A stretch of 36,064 bases of DNA. Source: an uncultured Rhodospirillales bacterium. Its GTDB lineage: Bacteria > Pseudomonadota > Alphaproteobacteria > Acetobacterales > Acetobacteraceae. Position 1 is the stretch's first letter. Every line of letters starts with the position of its first letter. Of this stretch, positions 16,334-23,524 are shown one piece after another. The stretch is taken from assembly GCA_903864895.1 (NCBI GenBank), contig CAIPHQ010000145.1, positions 1-36,064 on the forward strand, in the 5' to 3' direction. The position numbers were made by a program, and so were the translations under genes. Under the pieces are notes generated by a model. The model saw nothing but the letters and a program-made list of their open reading frames with translations, ran no database searches and was not told where the DNA came from.

Positions 16334-17031
16334 GCGGGATCACCTTTCGGCTTCTTGGCCGGTGGGGCCGGGGTTTTGTCCTTGAAACGGCACCATGCGG
16401 CGGCGGCGCAGCGCCAGCATTCCGGCGTGCGTGCCTTGCACACGTAGCGCCCGTGCAGAATCAGCCAGTGATGCGCCGGGCGCAGCATGCCGGGCGGGAT
16501 GCGCTTGACCAGTTTGTCCTCAACGGCGCGGACATTGGCCCCCGGGGCCAGTCCGGTGCGGTTGCCCAGCCGGAAGATATGCGTGTCCACCGCCATCGTG
16601 TCGGCCCCGAACGCCACGTTCAGCACCACATTGGCGGTCTTGCGGCCCACGCCGGGCAGCGCCTCCAGCGCCGCGCGCTCACCGGGCACCACGCCGCCGT
16701 GGCGCTCCACCAGCAGGCGCGACAATTCCGCCACGTTCTTCGCCTTGGCCTGCCACAGCCCGATGCTGCGGATAAAGGGCCCGATCCCCTGGGCCCCCAG
16801 CGCGGCCATCGCCGCAGGCGTGGGGGCGGCGGCGAACAGCGCGGGTGTCACCTTGTTCACCGCCACGTCGGTGGTCTGGGCAGACATCACCACCGCCACC
16901 AGCAGGCTGAACGGATCAGTGTAGAGCAACTCGCTTTCCGGGTCAGGATTGCCCGCCGCCAGCGCGCTCAGGAACGGTCGCACTTCGGCAAGCGGCATCT
17001 GGCGGGCGCGCGGGGCGGGGGTTTTTGCCAT
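16330..17031 (-). CDS. nth: Endonuclease III (DNA glycosylase/AP lyase)
   Basis: 233 residues. Nth removes oxidised pyrimidines and cleaves abasic sites. The helix-hairpin-helix L-P-G-V-G-R-K-T-A-N-V (~132-142) includes the catalytic lysine, and the catalytic Asp is in V-D-T-H-I-F (~156-161). Four cysteines near the C-terminus follow C-x6-C-x2-C-x5-C, the [4Fe-4S] cluster motif. A lysine/proline-rich tail ends the protein. It precedes and overlaps pncA. Confidence 0.96.
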   Translation of the reverse strand: MAKTPAPRARQMPLAEVRPFLSALAAGNPDPESELLYTDPFSLLVAVVMSAQTTDVAVNKVTPALFAAAPTPAAMAALGAQGIGPFIRSIGLWQAKAKNVAELSRLLVERHGGVVPGERAALEALPGVGRKTANVVLNVAFGADTMAVDTHIFRLGNRTGLAPGANVRAVEDKLVKRIPPGMLRPAHHWLILHGRYVCKARTPECWRCAAAAWCRFKDKTPAPPAKKPKGDPA

Positions 17032-17092
17032 GCGCCAGTCTCGCCAGCCGATGCGGGGCTGGCAAGCGGCGCGGGCGTGCTACATCAAGCCC

Positions 17093-17590
17093 ATGGCAGA
17101 CGAGACCATTTTGTTCGAGGCGACCATCAAGCCGCATCGCAGCCTGTCACCGCGCGGGCTGCGGCTGGTGCTGGCCGCCATCGGGCTGGCCTGCGTGCTG
17201 GACGCGGTCGTGTTCACATTGATCGGCGCGTGGCCGGTGGGCGGGTTTGCCGGGCTTGAACTTATTTTGGCCGCCGTGCTGTTGCGCCTGAACGCCCGCG
17301 CCGCCCGTGCCAGTGAGGTCTTGCTGCTGACCGAGGCCGAGTTGCGCGTGGTGCGCACCGACCTGCAGGGCCGCCGCGCCGAAAAAGTGCTGCCGCCCGC
17401 GTGGCTGACCGTGCAGCTGGAAGAGCGCCCCGGCCGGGTCAGCGGCCTGTGGCTGGGCACGCGCGGCGCGCGTGAGGAAGTGGCGCGCAGCTTGGGCGAG
17501 GATGAAAAACGCGATCTGGCCCGCGCCCTGCGCGAGGCGCTGCATACCTGGCGCAACCCGCGCTTCGACAATCCGCAACTGGCCGAATAG
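17093..17590 (+). CDS. DUF2244 membrane protein
   Basis: 165 residues from ATG 17093. The family start I-L-F-E-A-T-I-K-P-H-R-S-L-S is recognisable. Two hydrophobic helices follow (~22-43 and ~47-66), then a soluble part beginning L-L-T-E-A-E-L-R-V-V and containing P-P-A-W-L-T-V. This fits DUF2244, a small inner-membrane family found beside nth or cytochrome oxidase genes in alphaproteobacteria. Its function is unknown. It is divergent from nth (61-nt gap) and convergent with the XRE regulator (9-nt gap). Confidence 0.82.
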   Translation: MADETILFEATIKPHRSLSPRGLRLVLAAIGLACVLDAVVFTLIGAWPVGGFAGLELILAAVLLRLNARAARASEVLLLTEAELRVVRTDLQGRRAEKVLPPAWLTVQLEERPGRVSGLWLGTRGAREEVARSLGEDEKRDLARALREALHTWRNPRFDNPQLAE

Positions 17591-17599
17591 CTGCCGCAG

Positions 17600-18067
17600 T
17601 TACGTGCTTGGCTCCGGTGCCAATGATTTGACCAATTCCAGCACACGCTTGCGCACCGCCGGATCGGTGATGCGGTAATAGGCCCGCACCAGATCCAGCG
17701 TCTCCCGCCGTGTCAACGCATCGTCCTCTCCACCGAAACCGTCCGGCGGTTGGGCAAACCCGTGGTTCCGCCCGCCGGCAATTGCCGCCGAGGCCCCGGC
17801 ATACACGCCGGACAGCGCCGCCGGCAGATCGTCGAAAAAGAAGCTGATCGGCACGTCCAGCACCCGCGACAGGTCGAACAACCGGGACGCCCCCACCCGG
17901 TTCACGCCGCGCTCGTATTTCTGCACCTGTTGGAACGTCAGGCCGAGCAACTCGCCCAGCCGTTCCTGCGAGAACCCCATCATCGTGCGCCGCAGGCGGA
18001 TGCGCGTTCCCACATGCACGTCAATCGGGCTGGCGCGGCCTTCCTTCTCCGGCGCTGAGTCGCTCAT
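17600..18067 (-). CDS. XRE-family HTH transcriptional regulator
   Basis: 155 residues. A standard Cro/C1 HTH spans ~18-75: G-T-R-I-R-L-R-R, G-F-S-Q-E-R-L-G-E-L-L-G-L-T-F-Q-Q-V-Q-K-Y-E-R-G, then L-S-R-V-L-D-V-P-I-S-F-F-F-D. The C-terminal motif L-D-L-V-R-A-Y-Y-R-I-T-D (~125) is shared by an alphaproteobacterial group usually encoded next to lnt and metK. I use ATG 18067. An in-frame ATG at 18097 has a stronger purine-rich site (18101-18107), so the protein may be 10 residues longer. lnt lies just upstream in the same direction; metK is not present here. Targets are unknown. Confidence 0.88.
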   Translation of the reverse strand: MSDSAPEKEGRASPIDVHVGTRIRLRRTMMGFSQERLGELLGLTFQQVQKYERGVNRVGASRLFDLSRVLDVPISFFFDDLPAALSGVYAGASAAIAGGRNHGFAQPPDGFGGEDDALTRRETLDLVRAYYRITDPAVRKRVLELVKSLAPEPST

Positions 18068-18117
18068 GCGGTCCCCGCTGCGCAGGGGGTGAACCATGCA
18101 CCCTCCCGGTTGCCGCA

Positions 18118-18146
18118 GCGTTAGCGGCACAACCGTAAATCGTCAA
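18118..18146 (-). promoter_or_regulatory. Predicted promoter of the XRE regulator
   Basis: On the minus strand TTGACG (18141-18146) and TAACGC (18118-18123) are separated by 17 nt in an AT-richer patch between lnt and the regulator. Overlapping it is TTAA-N7-TTGA, one base off the CtrA consensus TTAA-N7-TTAA. The -10 match is weak. Confidence 0.4.
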
Positions 18147-18201
18147 CGAGTTCTTAATTTCCCCGAATTTGCGGCCGAATCACGCAAGATATGTCCAAAA
18201 T

Positions 18202-19716
18202 TTACGACAATCTCCGCCGTGCCAGTACAATTGCCCCGCTCAACACCACCAGTGCGGCTGGCAGCAACAGGCCGAACCGCGCAAAGAGTGTGGGCGGCAG
18301 CGCGCCGGGCAGGGTCAGCACCAGCGTACCGCTCTGCATCATGCCGATGCGGCCGAGTTCGCGGCCCAGCGCGTCAAACCCGGCGGAGATTCCGGTGTTG
18401 GCGGCGCGCAGCACCGGCAGTCCTTCCTCCACCGCACGCAATCGCACGGCGGCCAGATGCTGGCGCGGGCCGGTGGAGTTGCCGAACCAGGCGTCGTTGG
18501 TCACGTTCACCAGCCAGGCGGGCCGGTCGGCGGCGTCCACGACCTGCGCCGGAAAGATCGCCTCGTAGCAGATCAGCGCGCCCGCAGGCGGCAGGCCGGG
18601 CAGGTGCAGCGTGCGCGGGCCATTGCCGGGCATGAAGCCGCCGCCGCGCACCAGTTGCACGGCCACGGGCACCCATCCCGGCGAATACTCGCCGAACGGC
18701 ACCAGATGCCATTTGTCGTACAGGTCGCTCACCGCGCCCGCGCCGGTCAGCCCCAACAGGCTGTTGCGCGGGCGGCCCTCTGGCCCGAAGCGGACACTGC
18801 CGGCCAGCACCGGTGCGCTGCCCGACGCCGCCATGATCGCCGCCCGCGCGCCCTCATCGTCTTCCAGCAGGAACGGGCTGGCCGATTCCGGCCACACGGC
18901 CACGGCGGGACGGCCGGGAAAATCTGCCCGCGCCTGCGCCAGCCCGTCGCGGGTTAGGGCGAGGTATTTGTCGAAAATGCCGATGGCCAGCGGCCGCTCC
19001 CATTTCTGGCCCTGCGGGATATTGCCCTGCACCAGCACCACCGAGAGCGGTGCGGCAGCCGCAACCGGCGTGTCCAGCCGCCAGAGGCCCGCGCCGCCCC
19101 ACAGCGCCAGTGCGGCGGCCCCCGCCACCATCGCGCGCCAGCCCAAGCTTGGGACGGCGGCCAGCAGCAGAGTCGCCCAGGTCAGGCCATGCACGCCCAC
19201 CCACGCAGCGGGCTGAAGGAACATGTCGCCCGGCGTGCCCGGCATGGCCCACACCGAACCGAGCGGATTCCACGGGAACCCGGTGGCGATGAACTGCCGC
19301 AGCAGGTCACAGGCCAGCCACGCCCCGGCCAGCGCCAGCGCCCGCCGCCATCCGGGCGGTGCCAGCCGTGCCACGCCGCAGGCGGCGGCCACGAACAGTG
19401 CCATCACCACCGCCAGCGCGGGCGTGGCCAGCGGCACCAGCCACCAGAACCGCGCCGCCTCGACCAGAATGGCGTCGGTGATCCAGTACAGGCCCAGCAC
19501 ATGATGCGCGAAGCCAAACCAGAAGCCGCGCATTGCGGCGGCCCGCCAGCCCGGCGCGCCGTCCAGCAATGCCAGCAGGCCCGGAACGGCCACCAGCAGC
19601 AGCGGCAGCGCATGAATGGGCGGCAGCGCCAGCGCGGACATCAGCCCGAGTGCGGCGGCAATGGCATTGGCACGCCAGCCGCGCAGCGCGGCCAGCCGGA
19701 GGAAGGGGCTCAGCAC
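18202..19716 (-). CDS. lnt: Apolipoprotein N-acyltransferase
   Basis: 504 residues, close to the ~512 of E. coli. Lnt adds the third acyl chain to lipoproteins in the inner membrane. The first ~200 residues are mainly hydrophobic helices. The nitrilase-like periplasmic domain carries the catalytic triad: E277 in W-P-E-S-A, K335 in Y-D-K-W-H-L-V-P-F-G-E, and C383 in L-I-C-Y-E-A-I-F-P. A final helix plus arginines closes the protein. It lies 55 nt after the 2-hydroxyacid dehydrogenase gene and is split from corC, its usual neighbour, by about 7 kb. Confidence 0.96.
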   Translation of the reverse strand: MLSPFLRLAALRGWRANAIAAALGLMSALALPPIHALPLLLVAVPGLLALLDGAPGWRAAAMRGFWFGFAHHVLGLYWITDAILVEAARFWWLVPLATPALAVVMALFVAAACGVARLAPPGWRRALALAGAWLACDLLRQFIATGFPWNPLGSVWAMPGTPGDMFLQPAAWVGVHGLTWATLLLAAVPSLGWRAMVAGAAALALWGGAGLWRLDTPVAAAAPLSVVLVQGNIPQGQKWERPLAIGIFDKYLALTRDGLAQARADFPGRPAVAVWPESASPFLLEDDEGARAAIMAASGSAPVLAGSVRFGPEGRPRNSLLGLTGAGAVSDLYDKWHLVPFGEYSPGWVPVAVQLVRGGGFMPGNGPRTLHLPGLPPAGALICYEAIFPAQVVDAADRPAWLVNVTNDAWFGNSTGPRQHLAAVRLRAVEEGLPVLRAANTGISAGFDALGRELGRIGMMQSGTLVLTLPGALPPTLFARFGLLLPAALVVLSGAIVLARRRLS

Positions 19717-19771
19717 GCGGCGGCGCTACACGCAGCCGTGCCGCGGCGCAAGCGTGGCCGGATGTCAGTGG

Positions 19772-20755
19772 CTAATGGCCCGGCACCACAAGCCGGTCCG
19801 GTGGTACCGCCGTGCCGGTCAGCACCGCGATGATGCACTCGGCCGCCATCACGCCCATGTTCACCAGCGACCCCGGCGTCACGCCCGCCACATGCGGGGT
19901 GACCAGAACGCGCGGATGGTTGCGCAGCGGGTGGTCCGGCGGGGGCGGCTCGGTTTCGAACACATCCAGCCCGGCGGCTTCGATATGCCCCGACTCGAGC
20001 GCAGCCAGCAGCGCCGCTTCATCCACCACGCCGCCGCGCGCGGTGTTCACCACGAAACTGCCGCGCGGCATCGCCGCCAGTTCGGCGGCCCCGATGATGC
20101 CCCGGGTCTCGTCCGTCAGCGGGCAGTGCGCGCTCAACACGTCCGAAGACGCGGCCAGCGCCAGCATTGAGGAGGCGCGGGTGATGCCCGGCAGACCCTG
20201 TTCCGGGAAGGCCGGGTCATAGGCCGACACATGCATGCCGAACGCAGTGGCCAGCCGGGCCACGGCACGGCCGATATTGCCGCTGCCCACCAGACCCAGC
20301 CGCAGCCCGGCCACATCGCGGCAATGCCCGGTGGCCCCGCGCCAGCCCCCGGCGGCAGCGATCGCGCCGAACGGCTTGAAATCCTTCACGATTGCCAGCA
20401 ACAGCGCCATTGCATGTTCGGCCACCGCGCCGGTGTTGGAGCCGGGCGCGCGCGTGACCATGATGCCAAGCCGCCCGGCAGCGGCCAGGTCCACCTCATC
20501 CACGCCGACGCCGTGGCGCGCGACCACGCGCAGGCCCGGCGAAGCAGCCAGCACGGCCGCGTCCACCTGCCCCTGCCGCGCCAGAATGGCGTCGGCGCGC
20601 ACCCGTGCGACCAGTTCGCTCAACACCGCCGAGGACGGGTAGGGCGCGGTGTAATGCAGCGCGCACCCGGCCTTTTCCATCAAGGCCATGGCCTCGGCGG
20701 CCACCTGTGGTGCCGTCATCACCACGTTGAACCGGTTCGCGCCGTTGCCGCTCAT
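19772..20755 (-). CDS. D-2-hydroxyacid dehydrogenase (phosphoglycerate dehydrogenase-like)
   Basis: 327 residues. The NAD site G-L-V-G-S-G-N-I-G-R (~154-163) sits between the two halves of the split catalytic domain. The catalytic Arg is in N-T-A-R-G-G, the Glu in D-V-F-E-T-E-P-P, and the His in T-P-H-V-A-G. R-H-G-V-G-V-D and G-S-N-T near residues 80-107 line the active site. No ACT or extra C-terminal domain is present, so it is shorter than biosynthetic SerA of many bacteria. Substrate could be a phosphoglycerate-like or other 2-ketoacid. It lies 21 nt after olsB in the same direction. Confidence 0.9.
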   Translation of the reverse strand: MSGNGANRFNVVMTAPQVAAEAMALMEKAGCALHYTAPYPSSAVLSELVARVRADAILARQGQVDAAVLAASPGLRVVARHGVGVDEVDLAAAGRLGIMVTRAPGSNTGAVAEHAMALLLAIVKDFKPFGAIAAAGGWRGATGHCRDVAGLRLGLVGSGNIGRAVARLATAFGMHVSAYDPAFPEQGLPGITRASSMLALAASSDVLSAHCPLTDETRGIIGAAELAAMPRGSFVVNTARGGVVDEAALLAALESGHIEAAGLDVFETEPPPPDHPLRNHPRVLVTPHVAGVTPGSLVNMGVMAAECIIAVLTGTAVPPDRLVVPGH

Positions 20756-20776
20756 GTTCGTGTTCCGCCCGAAAAA

Positions 20777-21646
20777 TCAGTCCTGCGCATCACGCGCCTG
20801 CCGCTCGTAGTGGCGGTAGTATTTGTCGGTCACCAGATCGGTCTTCACCACGATGGCCACATCGGTGGTGTTGAACTGATGGTCGATCACCGCGCCGTCC
20901 CCCACAAATCCGCCCAGCCGCAAATAGCCCTTGATCAGCGGCGGCAGCGCCGCGAGCGCGCGGCGCATGTCCATCTGCGCCGGGTCAAGCCGCCGCATGT
21001 CCACGTAGCGGCTCGGCAGCGCCGTCGGGCGCATGTCTGCCGGGGCCAGATGATTGTGATACAGATAGGTCAGTTCACTGGCGATGGCGTCCGGGTCGGT
21101 GCCGGGCAGGCTGGCGCAGCCGAACATCAGGTCGATCTTGTGCAGGAACACATAGGCGGCAATGCCGCGCCACAGCAATTGCATGGCGGTGCGGCCGCGA
21201 TAGTCCTGATGCACGCAGGACCGCCCCAGTTCCAGCACCTGCCCGGGAAAGTGCAGCATCGGCGTGATGTCGTACTCGTCCGCCGAGTAGAACCCGCCGA
21301 CAGCGGCAGCGGCCTGCTGGCGGATCAGACGGTAGGTGGCCACCACGCCTTCCGGTCCCGGCCCGATGGCGTGGTCCACCACAAGCAGATGGTCGGCCAC
21401 CGCATCATAGCGGTCCTGGTCGCGACCGGTGCGCCGCGCTTCGTCGCTCGGCAGCGCGCCCATCTCATGGTAGAACACATTGTAGCGCAACGTTTGCGCG
21501 GCCTCGAGTTCCTCGGGCGTGGTGGCGATGCGCACGCCCAGATTGCCGCCGCGCAGTTCGCCGAAGCTGCCTTCGGCCAGCGTGAGCCCGGCTGTGTCAG
21601 CCAAGCCGGAGCCCGGCATTTCCCTGCCGTGTTGATCGCTGGTCAT
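20777..21646 (-). CDS. olsB: GNAT-fold acyltransferase, OlsB-like (ornithine N-alpha-acyltransferase)
   Basis: 289 residues. The sequence matches the OlsB/hemolysin-like GNAT family: R-I-A-T-T-P-E-E-L-E-A-A-Q-T-L-R-Y-N-V-F-Y near residues ~39-59, D-H-L-L-V-V-D, V-A-T-Y-R-L, then L-E-L-G-R-S-C-V-H and D-Y-R-G-R as the acyl-donor region. OlsB makes lyso-ornithine lipid from ornithine and 3-hydroxyacyl-ACP; OlsA, a PlsC homologue, then adds the second chain. A PlsC-like gene is present at 30686-31657. The start overlaps the fur stop (ATGA). A related acyltransferase with another amino acid acceptor cannot be excluded. Confidence 0.8.
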   Translation of the reverse strand: MTSDQHGREMPGSGLADTAGLTLAEGSFGELRGGNLGVRIATTPEELEAAQTLRYNVFYHEMGALPSDEARRTGRDQDRYDAVADHLLVVDHAIGPGPEGVVATYRLIRQQAAAAVGGFYSADEYDITPMLHFPGQVLELGRSCVHQDYRGRTAMQLLWRGIAAYVFLHKIDLMFGCASLPGTDPDAIASELTYLYHNHLAPADMRPTALPSRYVDMRRLDPAQMDMRRALAALPPLIKGYLRLGGFVGDGAVIDHQFNTTDVAIVVKTDLVTDKYYRHYERQARDAQD

Positions 21647-22128
21647 CGTGGAATCCCGATTTGTTCGTCGCGCGCACTCTCGGCGCTGGCCGGACGCGCG
21701 GCAGCCGGGGCAGACGCACGGGCGTCGCGGCGGCGGCCGAACAGTTCCAGCCGGTGGGAAACCAGATCGAAGCCCAGCGCGGCAGCGATGCCTTGCAGCA
21801 CCCGTTCGTGCTCGGCGTCCTCGAACTCGATGACCCGGCCGGTGTCCACGTCGATCAGATGATGATGGTGCCCATGTTCCGTGGGCTCGTAGCGCGCCCG
21901 CCCGCCACCGAAATCCCGGCGCTCCAGAATGCCGTTTTCTTCCAGCAGGCGAACCGTGCGGTAGACCGTGGCGATCGAGATGCGGTCATCCAGCGCGGAC
22001 GCGCGGCGATACAGTTCCTCGACATCCGGATGGTCTGCGGCGTCGGACAGCACGCGGGCGATGACACGGCGCTGGCCGGTCATCTTCAGGCCTCGTTCGA
22101 TGCACAGGCGCTCGATGCGGCTTTCCAT
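21643..22128 (-). CDS. fur: Fur-family metalloregulator (Fur/Mur type)
   Basis: 161 residues from ATG 22128. The winged helix includes L-K-M-T-G-Q-R-R-V-I-A-R-V-L, H-P-D-V-E-E-L-Y-R-R-A, and I-S-I-A-T-V-Y-R-T-V-R-L-L-E-E-N-G-I (two adjacent parts). The metal/dimer region has H-G-H-H-H-H-L-I-D and a following V-I-E-F-E-D. CxxC structural zinc sites are absent (single Cys near residue 8), as in many alphaproteobacterial Fur/Mur proteins. In this class Fur often senses manganese or iron while Irr and RirA handle most iron control. It is coupled by ATGA to olsB. A 7-bp inverted repeat lies ~94 nt upstream. Confidence 0.9.
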   Translation of the reverse strand: MESRIERLCIERGLKMTGQRRVIARVLSDAADHPDVEELYRRASALDDRISIATVYRTVRLLEENGILERRDFGGGRARYEPTEHGHHHHLIDVDTGRVIEFEDAEHERVLQGIAAALGFDLVSHRLELFGRRRDARASAPAAARPASAESARDEQIGIPR

Positions 22129-22221
22129 CGGTCTCCCAGCGGCCCGGTGCGCGCGCGCCGGGTTCAGATCGCATGCGTCCGGCCGCCGGACACGGCGCCG
22201 CAACCGCCGGAAATTGGGGCC

Positions 22222-22239
22222 GAACGTCCTGTGACGTTC
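22222..22239. promoter_or_regulatory. Inverted repeat upstream of fur
   Basis: GAACGTC (22222-22228) and GACGTTC (22233-22239) are perfect arms with a 4-nt spacer, ~94 nt upstream of the fur start, in the 204-nt gap after mucR. It does not resemble an AT-rich Fur box and lacks a T-run, so it is a candidate operator for an unknown regulator. Confidence 0.35.
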
Positions 22240-22332
22240 AGCCCGGCGCTCCGGCTTGCCGCGCAGGGAGGTTATAGGACGGACACGGCGGCACGCAAAC
22301 GCACCGCCGCAACAGCCCCGCAGACCAGACGA

Positions 22333-22743
22333 TTACTTGCGGCCGCGCGGCTTGGTGCCGAGGCCGATCTTCTTGGCGAGCGAGGAACGATGCCGCGCGT
22401 AGTTCGGCGCCACCATCGGGTAGTCCAGCGGCAAGCCCCAGCGCTCCCGATACTGCTCGGGCGACATGTTGTACGCCGTCTTGAGGTGGCGCTTCAGCAT
22501 CTTCAGCTTCTTGCCGTCTTCAAGGCAGACGATATGGTCGGGGAACACCGACTTCTTGATGGGCACCGCCGGCTGCGGCTTGTCGGCCTGCACCGGCTCC
22601 TTGCCGATCCCGGCCAGCGTCCGATAGACATCCTGGATCAAGCTGGGCAATGCGTCAGGAGAGACCGAGTTATTGGAGACATGAGCGGAGACGATCTGGG
22701 CTGTCAGCCCCAGCACATCGGCTTCAACGGAAGTGTCAGACAT
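22333..22743 (-). CDS. mucR: MucR/Ros-family zinc-finger transcriptional regulator
   Basis: 136 residues from ATG 22743, with AGGGAG just upstream. The prokaryotic zinc-finger core is complete: I-V-C-L-E-D-G-K-K-L-K-M-L-K-R-H-L, then S-P-E-Q-Y-R-E-R-W-G-L-P and Y-P-M-V-A-P-N-Y-A. The second zinc ligand position is Asp, as in many MucR proteins. The tail is basic (G-T-K-P-R-G-R-K). MucR proteins are global H-NS-like silencers that control exopolysaccharide, motility and virulence, and usually repress their own gene. It is a single gene with its own promoter. Confidence 0.96.
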   Translation of the reverse strand: MSDTSVEADVLGLTAQIVSAHVSNNSVSPDALPSLIQDVYRTLAGIGKEPVQADKPQPAVPIKKSVFPDHIVCLEDGKKLKMLKRHLKTAYNMSPEQYRERWGLPLDYPMVAPNYARHRSSLAKKIGLGTKPRGRK

Positions 22744-22756
22744 TGGGCTCCCTTTC

Positions 22757-22804
22757 GGATCACTGGTATTGATCCATATATGAGACGCGGCCCGAGTTCT
22801 GCAA
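22757..22804 (-). promoter_or_regulatory. Predicted mucR promoter with overlapping inverted repeat
   Basis: On the minus strand TTGCAG (22799-22804) and TATATG (22775-22780) are 18 nt apart, a fair sigma-70 pair. The arms GGATCA (22757-22762) and TGATCC (22770-22775) flank the predicted start of transcription. The AT-rich TATA steps fit MucR's known preference for AT-rich sites with TpA steps, so autorepression is plausible. Confidence 0.5.
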
Positions 22805-22845
22805 CGGATATTTCGGACAAAATGAACAGTGCATTGAACCCCAAG

Positions 22846-23106
22846 ATGAGCGACTCCAGCACGCCGGACCAGCAATTCAGCGCGGATCGCACGTTGGACA
22901 TCACCGGCGACATCTGTCCGATGACGTTCGTTCGCACGCGCCTCGCTCTTGATCGCCTATCTTCTGGGCAAACATTGCTCGTCTTGCTGAAAGGCGATGA
23001 ACCGTACCGTAATGTTCCTGCGAGCGCGCGGGCCTTGGGCCATGCCGTACTGGCCGAGTCGGCCAGCAACGACGGGGTCATCCGCCTGCTGTTGCGCAAG
23101 GCGTAA
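22846..23106 (+). CDS. TusA-family sulfurtransferase-like protein
   Basis: 86 residues from ATG 22846; in-frame ATGs at 22822 and 22780 would give slightly longer forms, and none has a strong ribosome binding site. The fold pattern is TusA-like: L-D-I-T-G-D-I-C-P-M-T-F-V-R-T-R-L-A-L, then L-L-V-L-L-K-G-D-E-P, and G-H-A-V-L. The active Cys of the family is kept, but the canonical C-P-x-P is C-P-M-T, typical of a sub-branch rather than E. coli TusA. TusA proteins relay persulfide sulfur to tRNA 2-thiouridine, molybdenum cofactor or sulfur oxidation. It is divergent from mucR and its 3' end overlaps rimI by 29 bp. Confidence 0.8.
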   Translation: MSDSSTPDQQFSADRTLDITGDICPMTFVRTRLALDRLSSGQTLLVLLKGDEPYRNVPASARALGHAVLAESASNDGVIRLLLRKA

Positions 23107-23524
23107 GCGCGCAGCGCATCACCAGCGCATCCGCGCCATCCGGGTAGTAACGCCGCCGCCGTCCCGCCTGCCTGAAGCCCTCGCGCTCGTATAAGGCACG
23201 CGCCGCCGCGTTGTTGTCTGCCACTTCCAGAAACAATGTCTGCGCACCGTGCGCGGCAGCAATGCCGGCGGCGGCGGCCAGCAGCCCCCGGCCCACGCCC
23301 TGCCGGCGGGCGGGCGGGGCCACGGCAAGGGTCAGAATTTCGGCCTCATCGGCCACCACTCGCGCCAGCACCATGCCGCCCGCATCGTCGATCAGGCCGA
23401 ACACGCCGGGCTGTTCCAGCAGCGTGTGCATGGCCTGCGCGTCCCAGCGGTCATGCGGCGCGAAAGCCATGGCGTGCAGCGTGGCCAGCAATGTGGCGTG
23501 CAGCGGTGCTGCGGCCTCAATCAC
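23078..23524 (-). CDS. rimI: Ribosomal protein S18-alanine N-acetyltransferase RimI-like
   Basis: 148 residues from GTG 23524, which overlaps the tsaB stop (GTGA). GNAT motif A is plain: I-L-T-L-A-V-A-P-P-A-R-R-Q-G-V-G-R-G-L-L. L-E-V-A-D-N-N-A-A-A-R-A-L-Y-E-R-E-G-F follows as motif B. RimI acetylates the N-terminal alanine of S18, and tsaB-rimI pairing is a strong family mark. The longer reading upstream would be antisense-like noise inside tsaB. Its last codons overlap the convergent tusA-like gene. Confidence 0.92.
   Translation of the reverse strand: MIEAAAPLHATLLATLHAMAFAPHDRWDAQAMHTLLEQPGVFGLIDDAGGMVLARVVADEAEILTLAVAPPARRQGVGRGLLAAAAGIAAAHGAQTLFLEVADNNAAARALYEREGFRQAGRRRRYYPDGADALVMRCALTPCATAGG

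Noticed and set aside
20231-21862. A 543-codon open frame on the plus strand
   Set aside because: It is His/Arg/Gln-rich and antisense to the dehydrogenase, olsB and fur genes, as expected of shadow frames in GC-rich DNA.
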